Source: Rhodopirellula bahusiensis (lineage in GTDB: Bacteria > Planctomycetota > Planctomycetia > Pirellulales > Pirellulaceae). From it: a stretch of 64,000 nucleotides of DNA. Made by a program: the position numbers and the translations under genes. The notes under the pieces are model-generated. The model was not told where the DNA came from. It saw only the letters and a program-made list of their open reading frames with translations, and did not search any database. Numbering within the stretch: the stretch's first letter is position 1; every line of letters begins with the position of its first letter. Location of the stretch: positions 17,303 to 81,302 of the forward strand of contig NZ_NIZW01000028.1 in NCBI RefSeq assembly GCF_002727185.1, in the 5' to 3' direction. Positions 37,194 through 48,110 of this stretch are shown here, one piece after another.

Positions 37194-39626
37194 ATGTTGA
37201 ACCGAATAAAGTTTCTATCCTCGATGTTGGTCGGCCTTTTGGTTCTGACCGCATCCAGTGTCGATGCCAAGGAACGTCCGAACATTGTGTTGATCGTTGC
37301 CGATGACCTTGGCTACAGCGACGTTGGTTTCAATGGCTGCAAGGAGATTCCCACACCGAGATTGGACGAGTTGGCGGGGGAAGGCGTGGTCTTCACCAAC
37401 GGCTACGCTTCGCATCCCTATTGCAGTCCCAGCCGCGCGGGGTTGTTGACGGGAAGGTATCAACAGCGATTCGGGCATGAGGGCAACCCAGAACCGGATC
37501 CGCAGTGGCACGGTGACGACACGCCGGGGATGCCGCTCTCGGAAACGACGCTTGCGGATGCTTTGAAAGAAGCTGGATACGTCACCGGAGCAGTCGGCAA
37601 GTGGCACCTGGGCGACGCGAAACCGTTCTGGCCCAATCGCCGTGGATTCGATGAGTGGTTTGGCTTCAGTGGAGGCGGATTGAGCTATTGGGGAGACTTG
37701 GGAAGAAAAGATCCTTTGCTCGGTGTGCATCGCGGTGATGAACCGGTCGATCGCAAGTCGTTGACGTATTTGACGGATGACTTTTCAACGGAAGCGGTCA
37801 AGTTCATTCAGCGTCACGAGACGGAACCGTTCTTTTTGTACTTGGCGTACAACGCACCGCATGCTCCCGACCAAGCCACCCGGGCTCATCTGCAGAAGAC
37901 AGCACACATCGAGTACGGAGGTCGAGCGGTTTACGGAGCGATGGTCGCTGGGATGGACGAAGGCATTGGGCGAGTCGTTGACCAAATTCGCGAATCGGAG
38001 TTGGGCGACAACACGTTGATTGTCTTTTACAGCGACAACGGTGGGCGGCGTGAGCACGCGATGAATTTGCCGTACCGAGGTCACAAGGGCATGCTGTTTG
38101 AAGGCGGTATTCGGGTGCCGTTCTTGGTTTCTTGGCCAGGGACTTTGCCGAGCGGAGTTCGAGAGCAATCGCCGATCACGGCACTCGATGTCTTTCCTAC
38201 CGTCCTCGCCGCAGCAGGATTGGACCCGACCAAGAATGAAAAGCTGGACGGCCAAAACTTGTTGCCCGGTTTGACCGACGCGGGAACGGAGTTTCCCAAA
38301 CGGCCGTTGTTTTGGCGTTACTCGATGGGCGATGATTCGTATGGCTATGCGGTTCGCGACGGGAATTGGAAGTTGGTTGACAGTCGCTACAAGAACCGAA
38401 AGCTGTTGTTTGATTTGGCGAACGACCCTTGGGAACGCGAAGACTTGGCCGAACAGCATCCTGAACAAGTGGATCGGCTATCGCGGATGATTGAGGCCTG
38501 GGATGCCGGCAATGTGCCGCCGAAGTGGCATGATGCTCACGGCGTCAATGTCAGGAAAGAAGAGGACTCACGAACAGAGGCTGTTGAAAAAGCCGCTCGA
38601 GGCGAACGTGCGCGGCCGGATTTGGATTTGAACTCGATGATTGAGCCGGTGCCAGCGAGAGCGAAGTTCATCGACGAGGATTTCTACATCTGGGGCGGCA
38701 GTATGGTGCGTGACGTCGACGGCACCTGCCATCTTTTCTACAGTCGCTGGCCGCGAGAGTCGGGACACAATGCTTGGGTCACCCATTCGGAGGTTGCTCA
38801 CGCGGTGTCGGATGATCCGCTGGGGCCATACCACTTCGTCGATGTAGCTTTGCCCGTTCGAGGCGAAAAACCGTGGGACGGCATGTGCACTCACAACCCG
38901 ACCGTGCATGAGTTCGATGGGAAGTACTATCTCTACTACATGGGGAACACGGGTGACGGTGAACCGACGAGAAAGCTGAATATGGTTCATCGCAACAATC
39001 AACGCATTGGTGTCGCGATTGCCGATCACCCCAACGGACCATGGAAACGTTTTGACGAGCCACTGATCGACATCAGCGAAGATGCCTCGGCGTCGGATGC
39101 ATTGATGGTGAGCAACCCATCGATCTTGCGTCGGGATGATGGGACGTTTGTGTTGATTTACAAAGCGGTCGGCAAGAAAAGACGCATGCCGTTTGGAGGC
39201 CCGGTCGTTCACCTTGCCGCAACTTCTCAGTCACCGACGGGACCGTTTCGAAAGCAGAACAAACCGTTGTTCACCGCACCGGGAGTCGCCTTTCCAGCGG
39301 AAGACCCTTACATCTGGTTCCAAGATGGCACGTGCTGGGCGATCGTCAACGACCACAAGGGACACTTCAACGGAACCGGCAGTGACTCCTTGGCATTGTT
39401 TCAGTCGGTCGATGGTTTGCACTGGGAACCGGCCAATTCACCGTTGGTGACGGAACGCATCATCCCATGGGCGGACGGAACTCAGCAGTCCGTGCACCGT
39501 CTTGAACGCCCGCAACTGTACCTCGAAGACGGCAAACCAACCGTGCTATTTTGTGCGGCGGAGGAAACCAAGGAGAAGCTGCATTCGTTCAACGTGCACT
39601 TGCCTCTGCGTCAGACGGGTGACTGA
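37194..39626 (+). CDS. Sulfatase fused to a five-bladed GH43/GH117-like propeller
   Basis: An 810-residue two-domain secreted enzyme. Residues 1-25 are the signal peptide. Residues 26-440 are a complete S1 sulfatase: D37-D38, C77-S-P-S-R, GKWHLGD 136-141 and SDNGG 280-284. A charged linker (about 441-488) leads to a five-bladed beta-propeller (about 489-805). Its blades repeat a P-x-x-x-x-x-DG-x-x-x-L-x-Y pattern: [15 protein letters not shown] 503-517, [15 protein letters not shown] 568-582, [16 protein letters not shown] 641-656, [15 protein letters not shown] 704-718 and [15 protein letters not shown] 772-786. Propellers of this kind form clans GH-F/GH-J (GH43, GH117). It is probably a bifunctional desulfating exo-glycosidase, the last gene of the run. 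Confidence 0.9.
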   Translation: MLNRIKFLSSMLVGLLVLTASSVDAKERPNIVLIVADDLGYSDVGFNGCKEIPTPRLDELAGEGVVFTNGYASHPYCSPSRAGLLTGRYQQRFGHEGNPEPDPQWHGDDTPGMPLSETTLADALKEAGYVTGAVGKWHLGDAKPFWPNRRGFDEWFGFSGGGLSYWGDLGRKDPLLGVHRGDEPVDRKSLTYLTDDFSTEAVKFIQRHETEPFFLYLAYNAPHAPDQATRAHLQKTAHIEYGGRAVYGAMVAGMDEGIGRVVDQIRESELGDNTLIVFYSDNGGRREHAMNLPYRGHKGMLFEGGIRVPFLVSWPGTLPSGVREQSPITALDVFPTVLAAAGLDPTKNEKLDGQNLLPGLTDAGTEFPKRPLFWRYSMGDDSYGYAVRDGNWKLVDSRYKNRKLLFDLANDPWEREDLAEQHPEQVDRLSRMIEAWDAGNVPPKWHDAHGVNVRKEEDSRTEAVEKAARGERARPDLDLNSMIEPVPARAKFIDEDFYIWGGSMVRDVDGTCHLFYSRWPRESGHNAWVTHSEVAHAVSDDPLGPYHFVDVALPVRGEKPWDGMCTHNPTVHEFDGKYYLYYMGNTGDGEPTRKLNMVHRNNQRIGVAIADHPNGPWKRFDEPLIDISEDASASDALMVSNPSILRRDDGTFVLIYKAVGKKRRMPFGGPVVHLAATSQSPTGPFRKQNKPLFTAPGVAFPAEDPYIWFQDGTCWAIVNDHKGHFNGTGSDSLALFQSVDGLHWEPANSPLVTERIIPWADGTQQSVHRLERPQLYLEDGKPTVLFCAAEETKEKLHSFNVHLPLRQTGD

Positions 39627-40066
39627 TTGATTGTCAGCGGGGACACAAACTAGGCGGCAATGATTCGGGATTCCGCATTGATAGCGGATGCAACTGTTCT
39701 TCCCCAATGGCACCTGCATAACAACAAGTCTCCCCTCTCCACCAAAGGAGGTCGTGCAGTTTATAGAGGTCGCGTTTTAGCGGTGTGAGCATTTGAGAAC
39801 CTCTCCCGAAACGAAGTTTTGGGGGAGGTCGAGCGACGCCGTTCAGGCGTACGTGAGGGAGGGGGCCGAGCATGGAAAGCGGCGCCGATTGCCCTCCCCC
39901 GGAAATCTCGCTGAACGCTCGCTTTCCGACCCCTCCCGCTGCACGGGCGGGGTTCTCAAGGCATTGCAAGCACAGCACTTCCCAACTGCACGACCTCGAA
40001 GCGAAGCGAGGGGAGCCAGGTTATTTCTGATGAAAGCTTGCGCGAACCAATGGCCACCAAATTTCA
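39627..40066. repeat. Hairpin-rich repeat between convergent genes
   Basis: 440 bases between the convergent fusion sulfatase and DUF1501 genes. A 13-bp stem has arms at 39800-39812 (CCTCTCCCGAAAC) and 39816-39828 with a GAA loop and two G-T pairs. GGGGGAGG and CCCTCCCCC stretches then recur to about 39900, so larger folds are possible. No gene is seen. The G/C-rich palindromes look like a dispersed non-coding element and may end transcription on both strands. Confidence 0.6.
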
Positions 40067-41485
40067 TCAAGCAAGGATGTCGTGAAGCACGTTCCCGTGA
40101 ACATCGGTGAGTCGAAAATCGCGACCACCGCTTCGGAAGGTCAACTGTTCGTGGTCGATGCCAAGCTGATGCAGAATTGTTGCCCAAAGGTCATAAAACG
40201 TGCACGGGTTTTCGACGGCATGGTATCCCAGTTCGTCCGTTGCGCCGTAGACCGTTCCGCCTTTCACGCCGCCTCCTGCCAACCACATGCTGAAGCCGAA
40301 CGGATTGTGATCGCGGCCAGCGGATCCTTGCGAGAAGGGCGTTCTGCCGAATTCTCCGGTGAACACGACCAAGGTTTCGTCGAGTAATCCGCGAGCGTCT
40401 AGGTCTTGGATCAATCCAGCGATCGGACGATCGACCTCATGTGCCATGGCGCGATGTCCTGTTTCGAGGTTGCCATGTTGATCCCAAGGATGCGAGGAGG
40501 CGGGGGCAACCGTCGCTGGCGAAAGGCACGACAGTTCGACAAAGCGGACGCCCTTTTCAACCAACTTGCGAGCCAGCAGGGCTTGTTTCCCATAGGCAGC
40601 GGTCATCGGGTCAGGATCATCGATGCCATACAGCCTGTGCGTCGCGGCAGTTTCATCGGAGAGGTCGCAGACCTCAGGAACAGAAGTCTGCATGCGAAAC
40701 GCGGTCTCATAGTTCTTGATCGCGGCGTCGACCTGTTGGTTGCGTGATTGAGCTGCGAAGGATTGATCGATTTGGGCGACGAAGTCAAGCTGTCGCCGCT
40801 GCATGTCGGCTGCCTGAGCCGGTTGGATGTGAGGGATCGGCTCTTGGCGGTCGGATTGTAGGATGGATGCTTGGTGTTGGGCGGGCAAGTAGCCGCTGCT
40901 GAACACGCCGGATCCGCCCAAGGGTGGAAGGCCGCCTTCGCTTTGCAGCACGACAAAGCTGGGCAGGTTCTCATTGGCCGTTCCGAGCCCATAGCTGATC
41001 CAGGCACCTGCGCTGGGGTGACCTAGAAATGGGAATCCAGTGTGAGCAACATAGTTTCCTTGTGAATGTTCGTTCACTGTGGTTGTCGCGGAACGAACTA
41101 CCGCCAAGTGATCGGCACACTTTCCAATTTCGGGGAACAGGTCGCTGACTTCCAGTCCGCTCTCGCCGTACCGATTGAATGCGAAAGGGCTGCCAAAGAT
41201 GGAACCATTGTTGTTGAACTGAGTCTTTTCGATTTTGCCGGGCATCGCTTGGCCATGCCGTTTTTTCAGATCCGGTTTAGGGTCAAAGGAATCCACATGC
41301 GAGACTCCACCCGACATGTAACACAGGATGACCTTGGTCGCTTTCGGTTGGATCGATAGGTTTGCCGGAGTCGCATGAAGGCGGTGTTGCAAACTCGACA
41401 GCGCCAGCATGCCAAAACCACTGCTGCAGGATTTCAACCAGTGACGACGAGAGGCGAGATAGTGCGGGGAAGGCTCAGCGGACAT
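40067..41485 (-). CDS. DUF1501 protein, Tat-exported
   Basis: A 472-residue member of the planctomycete DUF1501 family, related by fold to alkaline phosphatases and sulfatases. The N-terminus has SRRHWLKS (R13-R14) and a hydrophobic run, so Tat export is likely. Family landmarks are [51 protein letters not shown] and [21 protein letters not shown]. Its start overlaps the end of the upstream cytochrome gene by 11 bases, and GGAG lies 7 nt before the ATG, so the two are one operon. The function of the pair is unknown. Confidence 0.92.
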   Translation of the reverse strand: MSAEPSPHYLASRRHWLKSCSSGFGMLALSSLQHRLHATPANLSIQPKATKVILCYMSGGVSHVDSFDPKPDLKKRHGQAMPGKIEKTQFNNNGSIFGSPFAFNRYGESGLEVSDLFPEIGKCADHLAVVRSATTTVNEHSQGNYVAHTGFPFLGHPSAGAWISYGLGTANENLPSFVVLQSEGGLPPLGGSGVFSSGYLPAQHQASILQSDRQEPIPHIQPAQAADMQRRQLDFVAQIDQSFAAQSRNQQVDAAIKNYETAFRMQTSVPEVCDLSDETAATHRLYGIDDPDPMTAAYGKQALLARKLVEKGVRFVELSCLSPATVAPASSHPWDQHGNLETGHRAMAHEVDRPIAGLIQDLDARGLLDETLVVFTGEFGRTPFSQGSAGRDHNPFGFSMWLAGGGVKGGTVYGATDELGYHAVENPCTFYDLWATILHQLGIDHEQLTFRSGGRDFRLTDVHGNVLHDILA

Positions 41486-44400
41486 AGAGGAACTCCTTCA
41501 TGTTGATCAGTGAATGCGTGAAATCGATCCAGTGCTGTTGCGGTTCCGGGAACGCAGGGCTCGTGTCTCGTTGCCGCTGAAGTTCCGCCTGTTGTGCTTC
41601 GAGCGTGAGCAGGCGATCTCGCGTTGCCGGGGACAGAGAGTCAACGATGGCTTGACGCGAAACGATGTGTGTCGCGTTTTGGGCCAGGGATTTGACTTGC
41701 TCGGATGACAGTTCCTGATCGTAAAGTCTCGCGGAAAATAGGCGTCCCTTCAGCATTCGACCTTTCGAAAGGCCGGTGCCGTGACGCATGCCGAAGATCA
41801 CGTGTGAGCGATCGGCTGGAAATGACTGCACCGTCGTTTGATAAGCCTTTCCGTAGGCCTGACCATTGCGATAGCAGGTGATCTTTCCATCCTTGCCGTA
41901 AGTGATCACCAGATGGACCGGTTCGGTGTTGGCGACGTCCTCGGCGGTGCCCTGGAAACTCTGTGTCCGTTTGCTGTGGTCGCTTCCGCTCATCCAGCGT
42001 TGCGGTTCCCGTTCAGCGAACACGATGGCATCGAACAGCACACCATCCGTCGTTTGCACCGAGATCGCACCACCACCGGTTTGCTGGAGGTCATCCAATT
42101 GCACGACGACTTCCAGCGATTTGGTGGACAGTGTCACGGGCAAGGGATCCGAGGCCGCCCAGCCATTGCCATCGACAATCAATGCCCCGTCCTGGATCGC
42201 GGCCGAACCATGCAGTGTCAGGTCCTTCGCGGTGGCGCCGGATTCGGACAGTCGTTGAAAGTCCCATTCCTTCAGCGGACTTGGACGGGAAGGCGAATCA
42301 GGAGCGGTCGTGGATGGTTGCTGCAAATCAGCGTCATGAAGTTCGCTCTTCGCTGCGATCAATTTCTGGCGAGCGGGAAGAAGGATCGCATCGATCTCGC
42401 GGGTGGCCTCAACTATTTGTTGTTCGAGCCTCGAAGTCTTTTGGCGGAGTTTGGCGTGGTCCAATTCGCTTTGATGCAAGAACTGCTCGGCCGCAGCGAC
42501 TTGCGTCGGAGTCGGTTCTCGTCCGAAATGCTGTCGCCAACTGGCTCGGATTTTGGCGGGAGTGTCTTTCAGCGATGGATCCGCCAATAGGCTCCGGGCG
42601 GAAGACTTTGCAGTTCCCACCACGAACGGGCTGTTCAGCATCAGCAAGGCTTGAGCCGGAACGTTGGTCACATCGCGACGGCCTTTGCACGAAAACGGGA
42701 CCGGGGCATCGAAGCTGGCCAGAAACGGATCCATGTTGTTGCGGATCACGCGGACGTAGACCGACCGGCGATCGCTGTTCCCCGCGACGGAACCTTTCGG
42801 CGGAGTTGTCTGCAAACGACCCGATACATACAGCAATGAATCGCGAATCGCTTCGGCATCCAATCGAGTGGTCGTTCGATAGGAGAGCAACCGATTTTTG
42901 GGGTCAATTTGTTGTGCCGTTTCGGTTGGCTGGGACTGCTGTCTCCATGTCATGGAGGTCACCATTTGGCGGATCATCGTTTTGAGTGACCAACCGTTTT
43001 GGCGGAACTGAGTGGCGAGGTAGTCCAACAGTTCTGGATGCGTTGGTTGGTCACCCAAGCGTCCAAAGTTGTCGGTCGTTGCCACAATGCCGCGGCCGAA
43101 AAGATGATGCCACAGGCGGTTGACCAGCACGCGAGTTGTCAGCGGGTTTTCATCCGCGATCAGGTCTTCCGCGAATTGGCTGCGCCCGCTGAGTTGCGTT
43201 TGATAGGGGGACGCATCAAACGCTTCCAGGAATCGTCGGGGAACCGGGACGCCGGGCTGTTTGTGGTCACCCCGAACGTACAACGCTTGGTCCTGTCCCT
43301 TCCACTCTGCGATGGTCGGAGCCCGCGTCGCGACAGGAATTTCCGCTTCGAGTTGGCGATAGCGTTCGATCAGCGGTTTGGTCTTGGGAAGCTGGGCCAG
43401 CGTATTGGGCAGGAGGTTGTGTTGTAAACACGCGTCCAACAGCAAGGATTGTGAATCGTCGATGGATTCGCTTTGCCAAGCCTTGATCGCTTCCGAGATG
43501 ACATCCTGGTAAAGCCTCGCGAGATCCTGCATCGATTGGATGTTTTTGGATTCTGCCGCTCGGAAAATCGGTGAGAGAGATTCGCGGAAGTCGACCGGTG
43601 GCTTTTGCTCTGCCGCGGTCACAATCGCTTGCCGAATGCCGAACCAAGATCGGTCGCTGTTTTTGACCAACAAAGGAGCGTCGCGGGCAGTGGCCAGTTC
43701 GATGTGTGCGTCATCGCCTTGCCAGTAACCTAGATTGAACTCCTGCCAGTGCCATTGTTTGGCCTTGGGGCCAGCCAAATTGTTGACCGGGTAAACCGTT
43801 CCGTTTCGCGGGTAGTTTTGGACCACATAACGATTGGATGCCTGGCCATCGCCAGCGATTTGCAACCATAAGCGCTGGCCAGCGCCCACGCGAAAGTCGG
43901 TGGATGTCAGCACACCAGGGAGTTTGTCGCTGAGAAGACCGGAAAAGATGCCCGCTGGATAGATCGCCCGAAGAGCAGCGTTGGGATCATCCACCGACAC
44001 GGAAAACTCGCCTGGCGGTGTGGGGGTCGGTTGACGATCGGTGCTCGCGGGATCGGCGAGTCCACCACCATAGGCAAACCAATCGTTGGTGGGGTTGTTG
44101 TTGGTTGACTGGCTGTCGGCAAAGTTCCAGTGGTGGGAGAAGGTTTGCTCCGCATACTGACGCTGTTGTTCTTGCAACGTATCGTGCTCCTGAACCCGGC
44201 GTTGCCACGCTTCCTGGAATGACTTCCCTGCATCGATTTCATGTTGCAGGGAAGTCCAAAGGGCAACGAGATCGCGGGGTGGTTCAGATGGCTTCGGATT
44301 CGCAGGCGTGTCCTGCAATCGAGAGGTGACTTGTGCCGCGTCGGTCGACCAGTCCGCAGTGATCGCGTCCCGAATGGACGATTTCAACTTTGTCAGTGAA

Positions 44401-45611
44401 TCGCGGTGGAGGTTTAAACGCTGCGGCAAATCGATGGCCGCCCGGGCAGGCCGCGTGGAGCCAACGATTCCGGCAAGGGCGTAATAGTCGGCCTGGCTGA
44501 TCGCATCGAATTTGTGGTTGTGGCAACGTGCACACGAGACGGTCAGTCCGAGCACTGCTTTGCTGACCACATCGATCGCATCGTCTGTGAATCGCACTCG
44601 CTCGTCCAAGGCATCGGTGGGAGCGAATCCGTGAAATACCATCCGCCAGTGGGCCGTTCCGATGATCGACTCATTGATCCCGAGTTCGGGATTGGTTCGT
44701 GGTTGCGCGAGTTGGTCCCCGGCGATGTGTTCTCGGATCAGTTGATCGGAGGGCACGTCAGCATTGATCGCGCGGATCAAGTAGTCGCGATACAAATCCG
44801 CTCCGACGATAGGCGGATCGCCTTCACTTCCGTGCGACTGAGCGTATCGAAACCAGTCCATCCAGTGGCGAGCCCAACGTTCGCCGAAATGGGGCGAGTC
44901 GAGCAGTCGATCGACAAGCTTTTCGTATGCGTCGGGTGAATCATCGTTCACGAAGGCATCGATTTGGGCCGGAGTCGGCGGCAATCCGATCAACGCGAAA
45001 TGCAGCCTGCGGATCAGTGTCACTCGGTCAGCTTGCGGGGAAGGACTCAAACCGTTGGCGTGCATCTTGCGATACACAAATTGGTCGATCGGGTGGTTGG
45101 ACCAATCTTGATCCAAGTCAGGAATGCGAACCTCGCGGATCGGTTGGAAACTCCACCACTTGGCACGCTTGTTTCGAATGGCTTCCCAAGACGTGGACTT
45201 GGCGAGCATTTCCTTGGATGGCGGAGCGTCTCGTGGATCCGGTGCTCCCATGGTGATCCATTGTTCGAAGTCAGCGAGTATCGCGGGGCTCAACTTTTCG
45301 CCCCCTTCGGGCATTTCGAGTCCTTCGATTTCATGTCGCATCACTTGCAGCAAGAGACTGTTGCTGGAGGACTCCGCGATCGCTTTTCCTGACTGACCGC
45401 CAGTTCGCAGCGGTTCGTTCCAGTCCAAGGCAAACTCACCTTCCTGAGCCGAATCGCTGTTGTGACATTCATAGCAGTGTTCCACCAACACCGGCCGGAT
45501 TTTTGATTCGAAAAACTCCACTTGAGTGTCCGAGAGTCCTTCGTCGGCATGGGCTGCCACGACGCTCGCGGCGATCAAAAAACTCAATGCATACCAGCGG
45601 AGTGAATTCAT
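41475..45611 (-). CDS. DUF1549/DUF1553 planctomycete cytochrome with LamG domain
   Basis: A 1,378-residue exported protein. A signal peptide (1-22) is followed by a planctomycete cytochrome C domain with C46-Y-E-C-H50, then DUF1549 (about 170-400) with a second haem-type motif C360-A-R-C-H364. A central insert and DUF1553 (about 830-1080, [14 protein letters not shown]) follow, then a coiled-coil stretch and a C-terminal LamG domain (about 1150-1310, [10 protein letters not shown] to [14 protein letters not shown]). Two CxxCH sites suggest covalent haem and an electron-transfer or oxidative role at the envelope, always paired with DUF1501. The frame opens at 45668; ATG 45611 gives the signal peptide. 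Confidence 0.92.
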   Translation of the reverse strand: MNSLRWYALSFLIAASVVAAHADEGLSDTQVEFFESKIRPVLVEHCYECHNSDSAQEGEFALDWNEPLRTGGQSGKAIAESSSNSLLLQVMRHEIEGLEMPEGGEKLSPAILADFEQWITMGAPDPRDAPPSKEMLAKSTSWEAIRNKRAKWWSFQPIREVRIPDLDQDWSNHPIDQFVYRKMHANGLSPSPQADRVTLIRRLHFALIGLPPTPAQIDAFVNDDSPDAYEKLVDRLLDSPHFGERWARHWMDWFRYAQSHGSEGDPPIVGADLYRDYLIRAINADVPSDQLIREHIAGDQLAQPRTNPELGINESIIGTAHWRMVFHGFAPTDALDERVRFTDDAIDVVSKAVLGLTVSCARCHNHKFDAISQADYYALAGIVGSTRPARAAIDLPQRLNLHRDSLTKLKSSIRDAITADWSTDAAQVTSRLQDTPANPKPSEPPRDLVALWTSLQHEIDAGKSFQEAWQRRVQEHDTLQEQQRQYAEQTFSHHWNFADSQSTNNNPTNDWFAYGGGLADPASTDRQPTPTPPGEFSVSVDDPNAALRAIYPAGIFSGLLSDKLPGVLTSTDFRVGAGQRLWLQIAGDGQASNRYVVQNYPRNGTVYPVNNLAGPKAKQWHWQEFNLGYWQGDDAHIELATARDAPLLVKNSDRSWFGIRQAIVTAAEQKPPVDFRESLSPIFRAAESKNIQSMQDLARLYQDVISEAIKAWQSESIDDSQSLLLDACLQHNLLPNTLAQLPKTKPLIERYRQLEAEIPVATRAPTIAEWKGQDQALYVRGDHKQPGVPVPRRFLEAFDASPYQTQLSGRSQFAEDLIADENPLTTRVLVNRLWHHLFGRGIVATTDNFGRLGDQPTHPELLDYLATQFRQNGWSLKTMIRQMVTSMTWRQQSQPTETAQQIDPKNRLLSYRTTTRLDAEAIRDSLLYVSGRLQTTPPKGSVAGNSDRRSVYVRVIRNNMDPFLASFDAPVPFSCKGRRDVTNVPAQALLMLNSPFVVGTAKSSARSLLADPSLKDTPAKIRASWRQHFGREPTPTQVAAAEQFLHQSELDHAKLRQKTSRLEQQIVEATREIDAILLPARQKLIAAKSELHDADLQQPSTTAPDSPSRPSPLKEWDFQRLSESGATAKDLTLHGSAAIQDGALIVDGNGWAASDPLPVTLSTKSLEVVVQLDDLQQTGGGAISVQTTDGVLFDAIVFAEREPQRWMSGSDHSKRTQSFQGTAEDVANTEPVHLVITYGKDGKITCYRNGQAYGKAYQTTVQSFPADRSHVIFGMRHGTGLSKGRMLKGRLFSARLYDQELSSEQVKSLAQNATHIVSRQAIVDSLSPATRDRLLTLEAQQAELQRQRDTSPAFPEPQQHWIDFTHSLINMKEFLYVR

Positions 45612-45914
45612 TTGGACTGCCTGAGGGAGTGGCATCGCGGAGGGCAAGACACCGTGATTGGGTGTCATCGAGGTCGCGAGGAAGGCAACGAGGCGTTGTC
45701 ACGACCCCGTGGGTGCGGTGGGGCAAATGGGTGGGAGGCATTGGGGGAGATGCCTTGGAGGTCGGATTGTACCCCGTGGGTGGAAGCGAAGCCACCAAAC
45801 GGTTTGATGCACTGTTTCCTGAGGCCGGTGCAGGAACGGAGCAACGGTATGTCGATCGCGTCCAACCTCTTGATCGATCAGAAGGAAACGTGCGTCTTCC
45901 ACGAGACCATCGCT
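45612..45914. promoter_or_regulatory. Intergenic region upstream of the cytochrome operon
   Basis: About 300 bases between the alpha/beta hydrolase stop and the cytochrome start. It is G-rich on the plus strand (GGGTGCGGTGGGGCAAATGGGTGGGAGG-like run at 45713-45740), so the transcript leader of the cytochrome gene would be C-rich. No gene or clear promoter is seen. Confidence 0.35.
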
Positions 45915-46841
45915 TTAGTTCGCCGTCTTGCTCGTCGGTTTCGACAGCACGCGGTTCATCCAGTTCCAAGCGACTGAACGATATCGGCTGGGACGATTCA
46001 ACCAGCGATCGTTGTGCCCTGCCTTGGCGAACTTGTTTGGGAATGGTCCGAGTGCTTCGGACGTGTTGACTGGCAGGTAGGTGAAATTGCGGGCTTCGGG
46101 AAGCAGGTTGCGAATGAACTCTTCCGTTCCATACGAACCGTTTTGGCAAATCAAGTAGGGACGATCCCCCACGCGTTTCAGACGCTCGCTCGCTTCGGAT
46201 CGATATCTTGCGAGAGGACTGCCCCAGCCCGTTCCCTTCCACTCGCGAACGCCATCGAAATGGTCATGGGTGATGAATGCGGTCCACAAGCTTGCAATCT
46301 CATCGTCATGCAATCCGATGTAGTTCACCGCGATCGCACCTCGCGAAAATCCGCAGAGGAATACTTGGTCTGGATCCGCGGAAAACTGCTTGATGACTCG
46401 GGGGACGTTGGTCTTGGCATATTCCACCGTCGCCTGTTCGTCGCCCCACCAAGTGATTTGATTGCGTTGGTTGTCGTTGCTGATGAAAGGCAGCGTCACC
46501 CAAATGAATTGGCCAGCGGACAATCCAAATCCCAATCCCGCGTCGGCGACTTCACCAGTCGAACCTGACGCCGGAAAGTGATTGCCGGTGTACTCGAAGA
46601 TGATCGGCAGCGATTCTCCGTCTGCCGTCCAGTCTTGAGGAAGGTAGACGGTGTGGTGCACATCGGTTTCTGCGTATTCAATCGGAGTGACGGCCACTCG
46701 TTTCCCAGGGGCAGGTTCACCTTGAGATAGCATCGGCGTCTGCAGCAAATGTCCCGAATTGACTGGCAGTGGCGATTGCCCATTGCCCAACGACCAGCTC
46801 GAGAGAAGAAGGCAACCAAAGATGACCAGTCGACGGTTCAT
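45915..46841 (-). CDS. Secreted alpha/beta-hydrolase (esterase-like)
   Basis: A 308-residue exported hydrolase. A signal peptide (about 1-21) precedes an alpha/beta-hydrolase domain. The nucleophile elbow is G164-F-S166-R-G in VFLCGFSRGAIAVNY, and the catalytic His is probably in AGHNDRW near the C-terminus. It is most like polyhydroxybutyrate-depolymerase/feruloyl-esterase type secreted esterases; the substrate is unknown. Its ATG overlaps the stop of the upstream FAD oxidoreductase (ATGA), which implies translational coupling and co-expression with the amino-acid genes. Confidence 0.82.
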   Translation of the reverse strand: MNRRLVIFGCLLLSSWSLGNGQSPLPVNSGHLLQTPMLSQGEPAPGKRVAVTPIEYAETDVHHTVYLPQDWTADGESLPIIFEYTGNHFPASGSTGEVADAGLGFGLSAGQFIWVTLPFISNDNQRNQITWWGDEQATVEYAKTNVPRVIKQFSADPDQVFLCGFSRGAIAVNYIGLHDDEIASLWTAFITHDHFDGVREWKGTGWGSPLARYRSEASERLKRVGDRPYLICQNGSYGTEEFIRNLLPEARNFTYLPVNTSEALGPFPNKFAKAGHNDRWLNRPSRYRSVAWNWMNRVLSKPTSKTAN

Positions 46842-48100
46842 TCAAACCTGCTCGGAGAGTAAGGCGTCGGGTCCAGGTGTGTTGTTCGACCGGTGACCAT
46901 CTCGGCAACCAAGCGGCCCGTTGCCGGCGCGAGGCTCAAACCCAACATATTGTGCCCCGTCGCTAGCATGCCATTTTTGAGTTCCGGCAGCGAACCGATG
47001 ATCGGCAAACTGTCCCAGGTCATCGGTCGCCAGCCGTACCATTGTGATTGGGCTGGCCCGTCAACGGAAGCAACCAAGTAAGGCCGAGCGGAATCGCGAA
47101 GCTGTTGGATTCGGTGTTTGGGAATGGAGGTGTCATAGCCTGCGAATTCCATCATTGATCCGAAGCGTAACCCATCGTCAAATGGCGAGACGCCAACCTT
47201 GTGTTCCGGAAAGAGAATCGGGTGACTGGGCGAGTGATCCGGTTTCTCGATGGTGACTGAGTAGCCTTTGCCCGGTTGGACCGGGACGGAACATTGAAGT
47301 GCCGATTCCCATTTGGTACTCCAGGCTCCCATCGCGAAAACGAAGTGGTCGCTGGTGAAGTCACCTTGGTTGGTTTCGACAGCAACGATTTGGCCCGCTT
47401 CTTTTCGGACGGATTTCAGCTCGCAGTTCTCAACGAAACGAACGCCTCGTTCTTTTAGATGCGACGCCCATTGCGAGTTCAGTTTGTCGGGACGCACCGA
47501 GGTGTCGTTGGGGTATAGGAACGCGCCTGCCAAGCCTTCTTTCAGCCCGGGATCAAATTTAGGCAGGTTGTTTCCGTCGATTCGAGTCGCTGGGATGCCG
47601 AACTCTTCGGATACCAGGCGATCGGTTTTCGCAAACGATTCCATGCCGCGTTCGGTTTGTAGAACGTACAGCAGGCCCTCTTCTTTCCATTCGCAATCCA
47701 GCTTCAGTCGTTCCATCAGCGAATGGTATTCGCTCATCGAGGCTTCCAGGATTGCCTGCAGCGGTTTGCCCGCCGCCAGCATTTTCTGGTGCGTGCAGCG
47801 TTTGGCGAACTGCAACATCCACTTCCAAAGGGCTGGATTGAATTGCGGTTTGACTCGGAACGGAGATCTCGGGTTGAAGACCGATTTCAAGGCGACTGAG
47901 AAAGCCCCCGGTTCGGTCAGAGGCAGAGCGTGGCTGGGGCAGATGTATCCGCAATTGGAATGGGAACATTCCGCAGCAATGGATCCGCGGTCGATGACGG
48001 TGACGTCAAGTCCGGCTTCCGCCAAATAGTGAGCGCAAGCGATTCCGACAACGCCCGCCCCAACAATGGTGACGGACTCAGGCGACGAGTGAGCGTTCAT
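46838..48100 (-). CDS. DadA-like FAD-dependent amino-acid dehydrogenase
   Basis: A 420-residue flavoprotein of the D-amino-acid dehydrogenase/glycine oxidase (DAO) family. The FAD Rossmann motif is G14-A-G16-V-V-G19 in IVGAGVVGIACAHYLAEAG. The second family block, ATGHNMLGLSLAPATGRLVAE, lies near the C-terminus. No signal peptide is present, so it is cytoplasmic or peripheral to the inner membrane. It lies 10 bases after a DapA-family gene and opposite an AraC regulator. In that setting D-hydroxyproline dehydrogenase is the best guess, which would pass its product to the DapA-type deaminase. General D-amino-acid dehydrogenase is the alternative. Confidence 0.87.
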   Translation of the reverse strand: MNAHSSPESVTIVGAGVVGIACAHYLAEAGLDVTVIDRGSIAAECSHSNCGYICPSHALPLTEPGAFSVALKSVFNPRSPFRVKPQFNPALWKWMLQFAKRCTHQKMLAAGKPLQAILEASMSEYHSLMERLKLDCEWKEEGLLYVLQTERGMESFAKTDRLVSEEFGIPATRIDGNNLPKFDPGLKEGLAGAFLYPNDTSVRPDKLNSQWASHLKERGVRFVENCELKSVRKEAGQIVAVETNQGDFTSDHFVFAMGAWSTKWESALQCSVPVQPGKGYSVTIEKPDHSPSHPILFPEHKVGVSPFDDGLRFGSMMEFAGYDTSIPKHRIQQLRDSARPYLVASVDGPAQSQWYGWRPMTWDSLPIIGSLPELKNGMLATGHNMLGLSLAPATGRLVAEMVTGRTTHLDPTPYSPSRFE

Positions 48101-48110
48101 GATCGCGCGC

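Noticed and set aside
39793..40110. Open frames in the hairpin-rich spacer
   Set aside because: They run through palindromic repeats and into the 3' end of DUF1501; no protein-like pattern.
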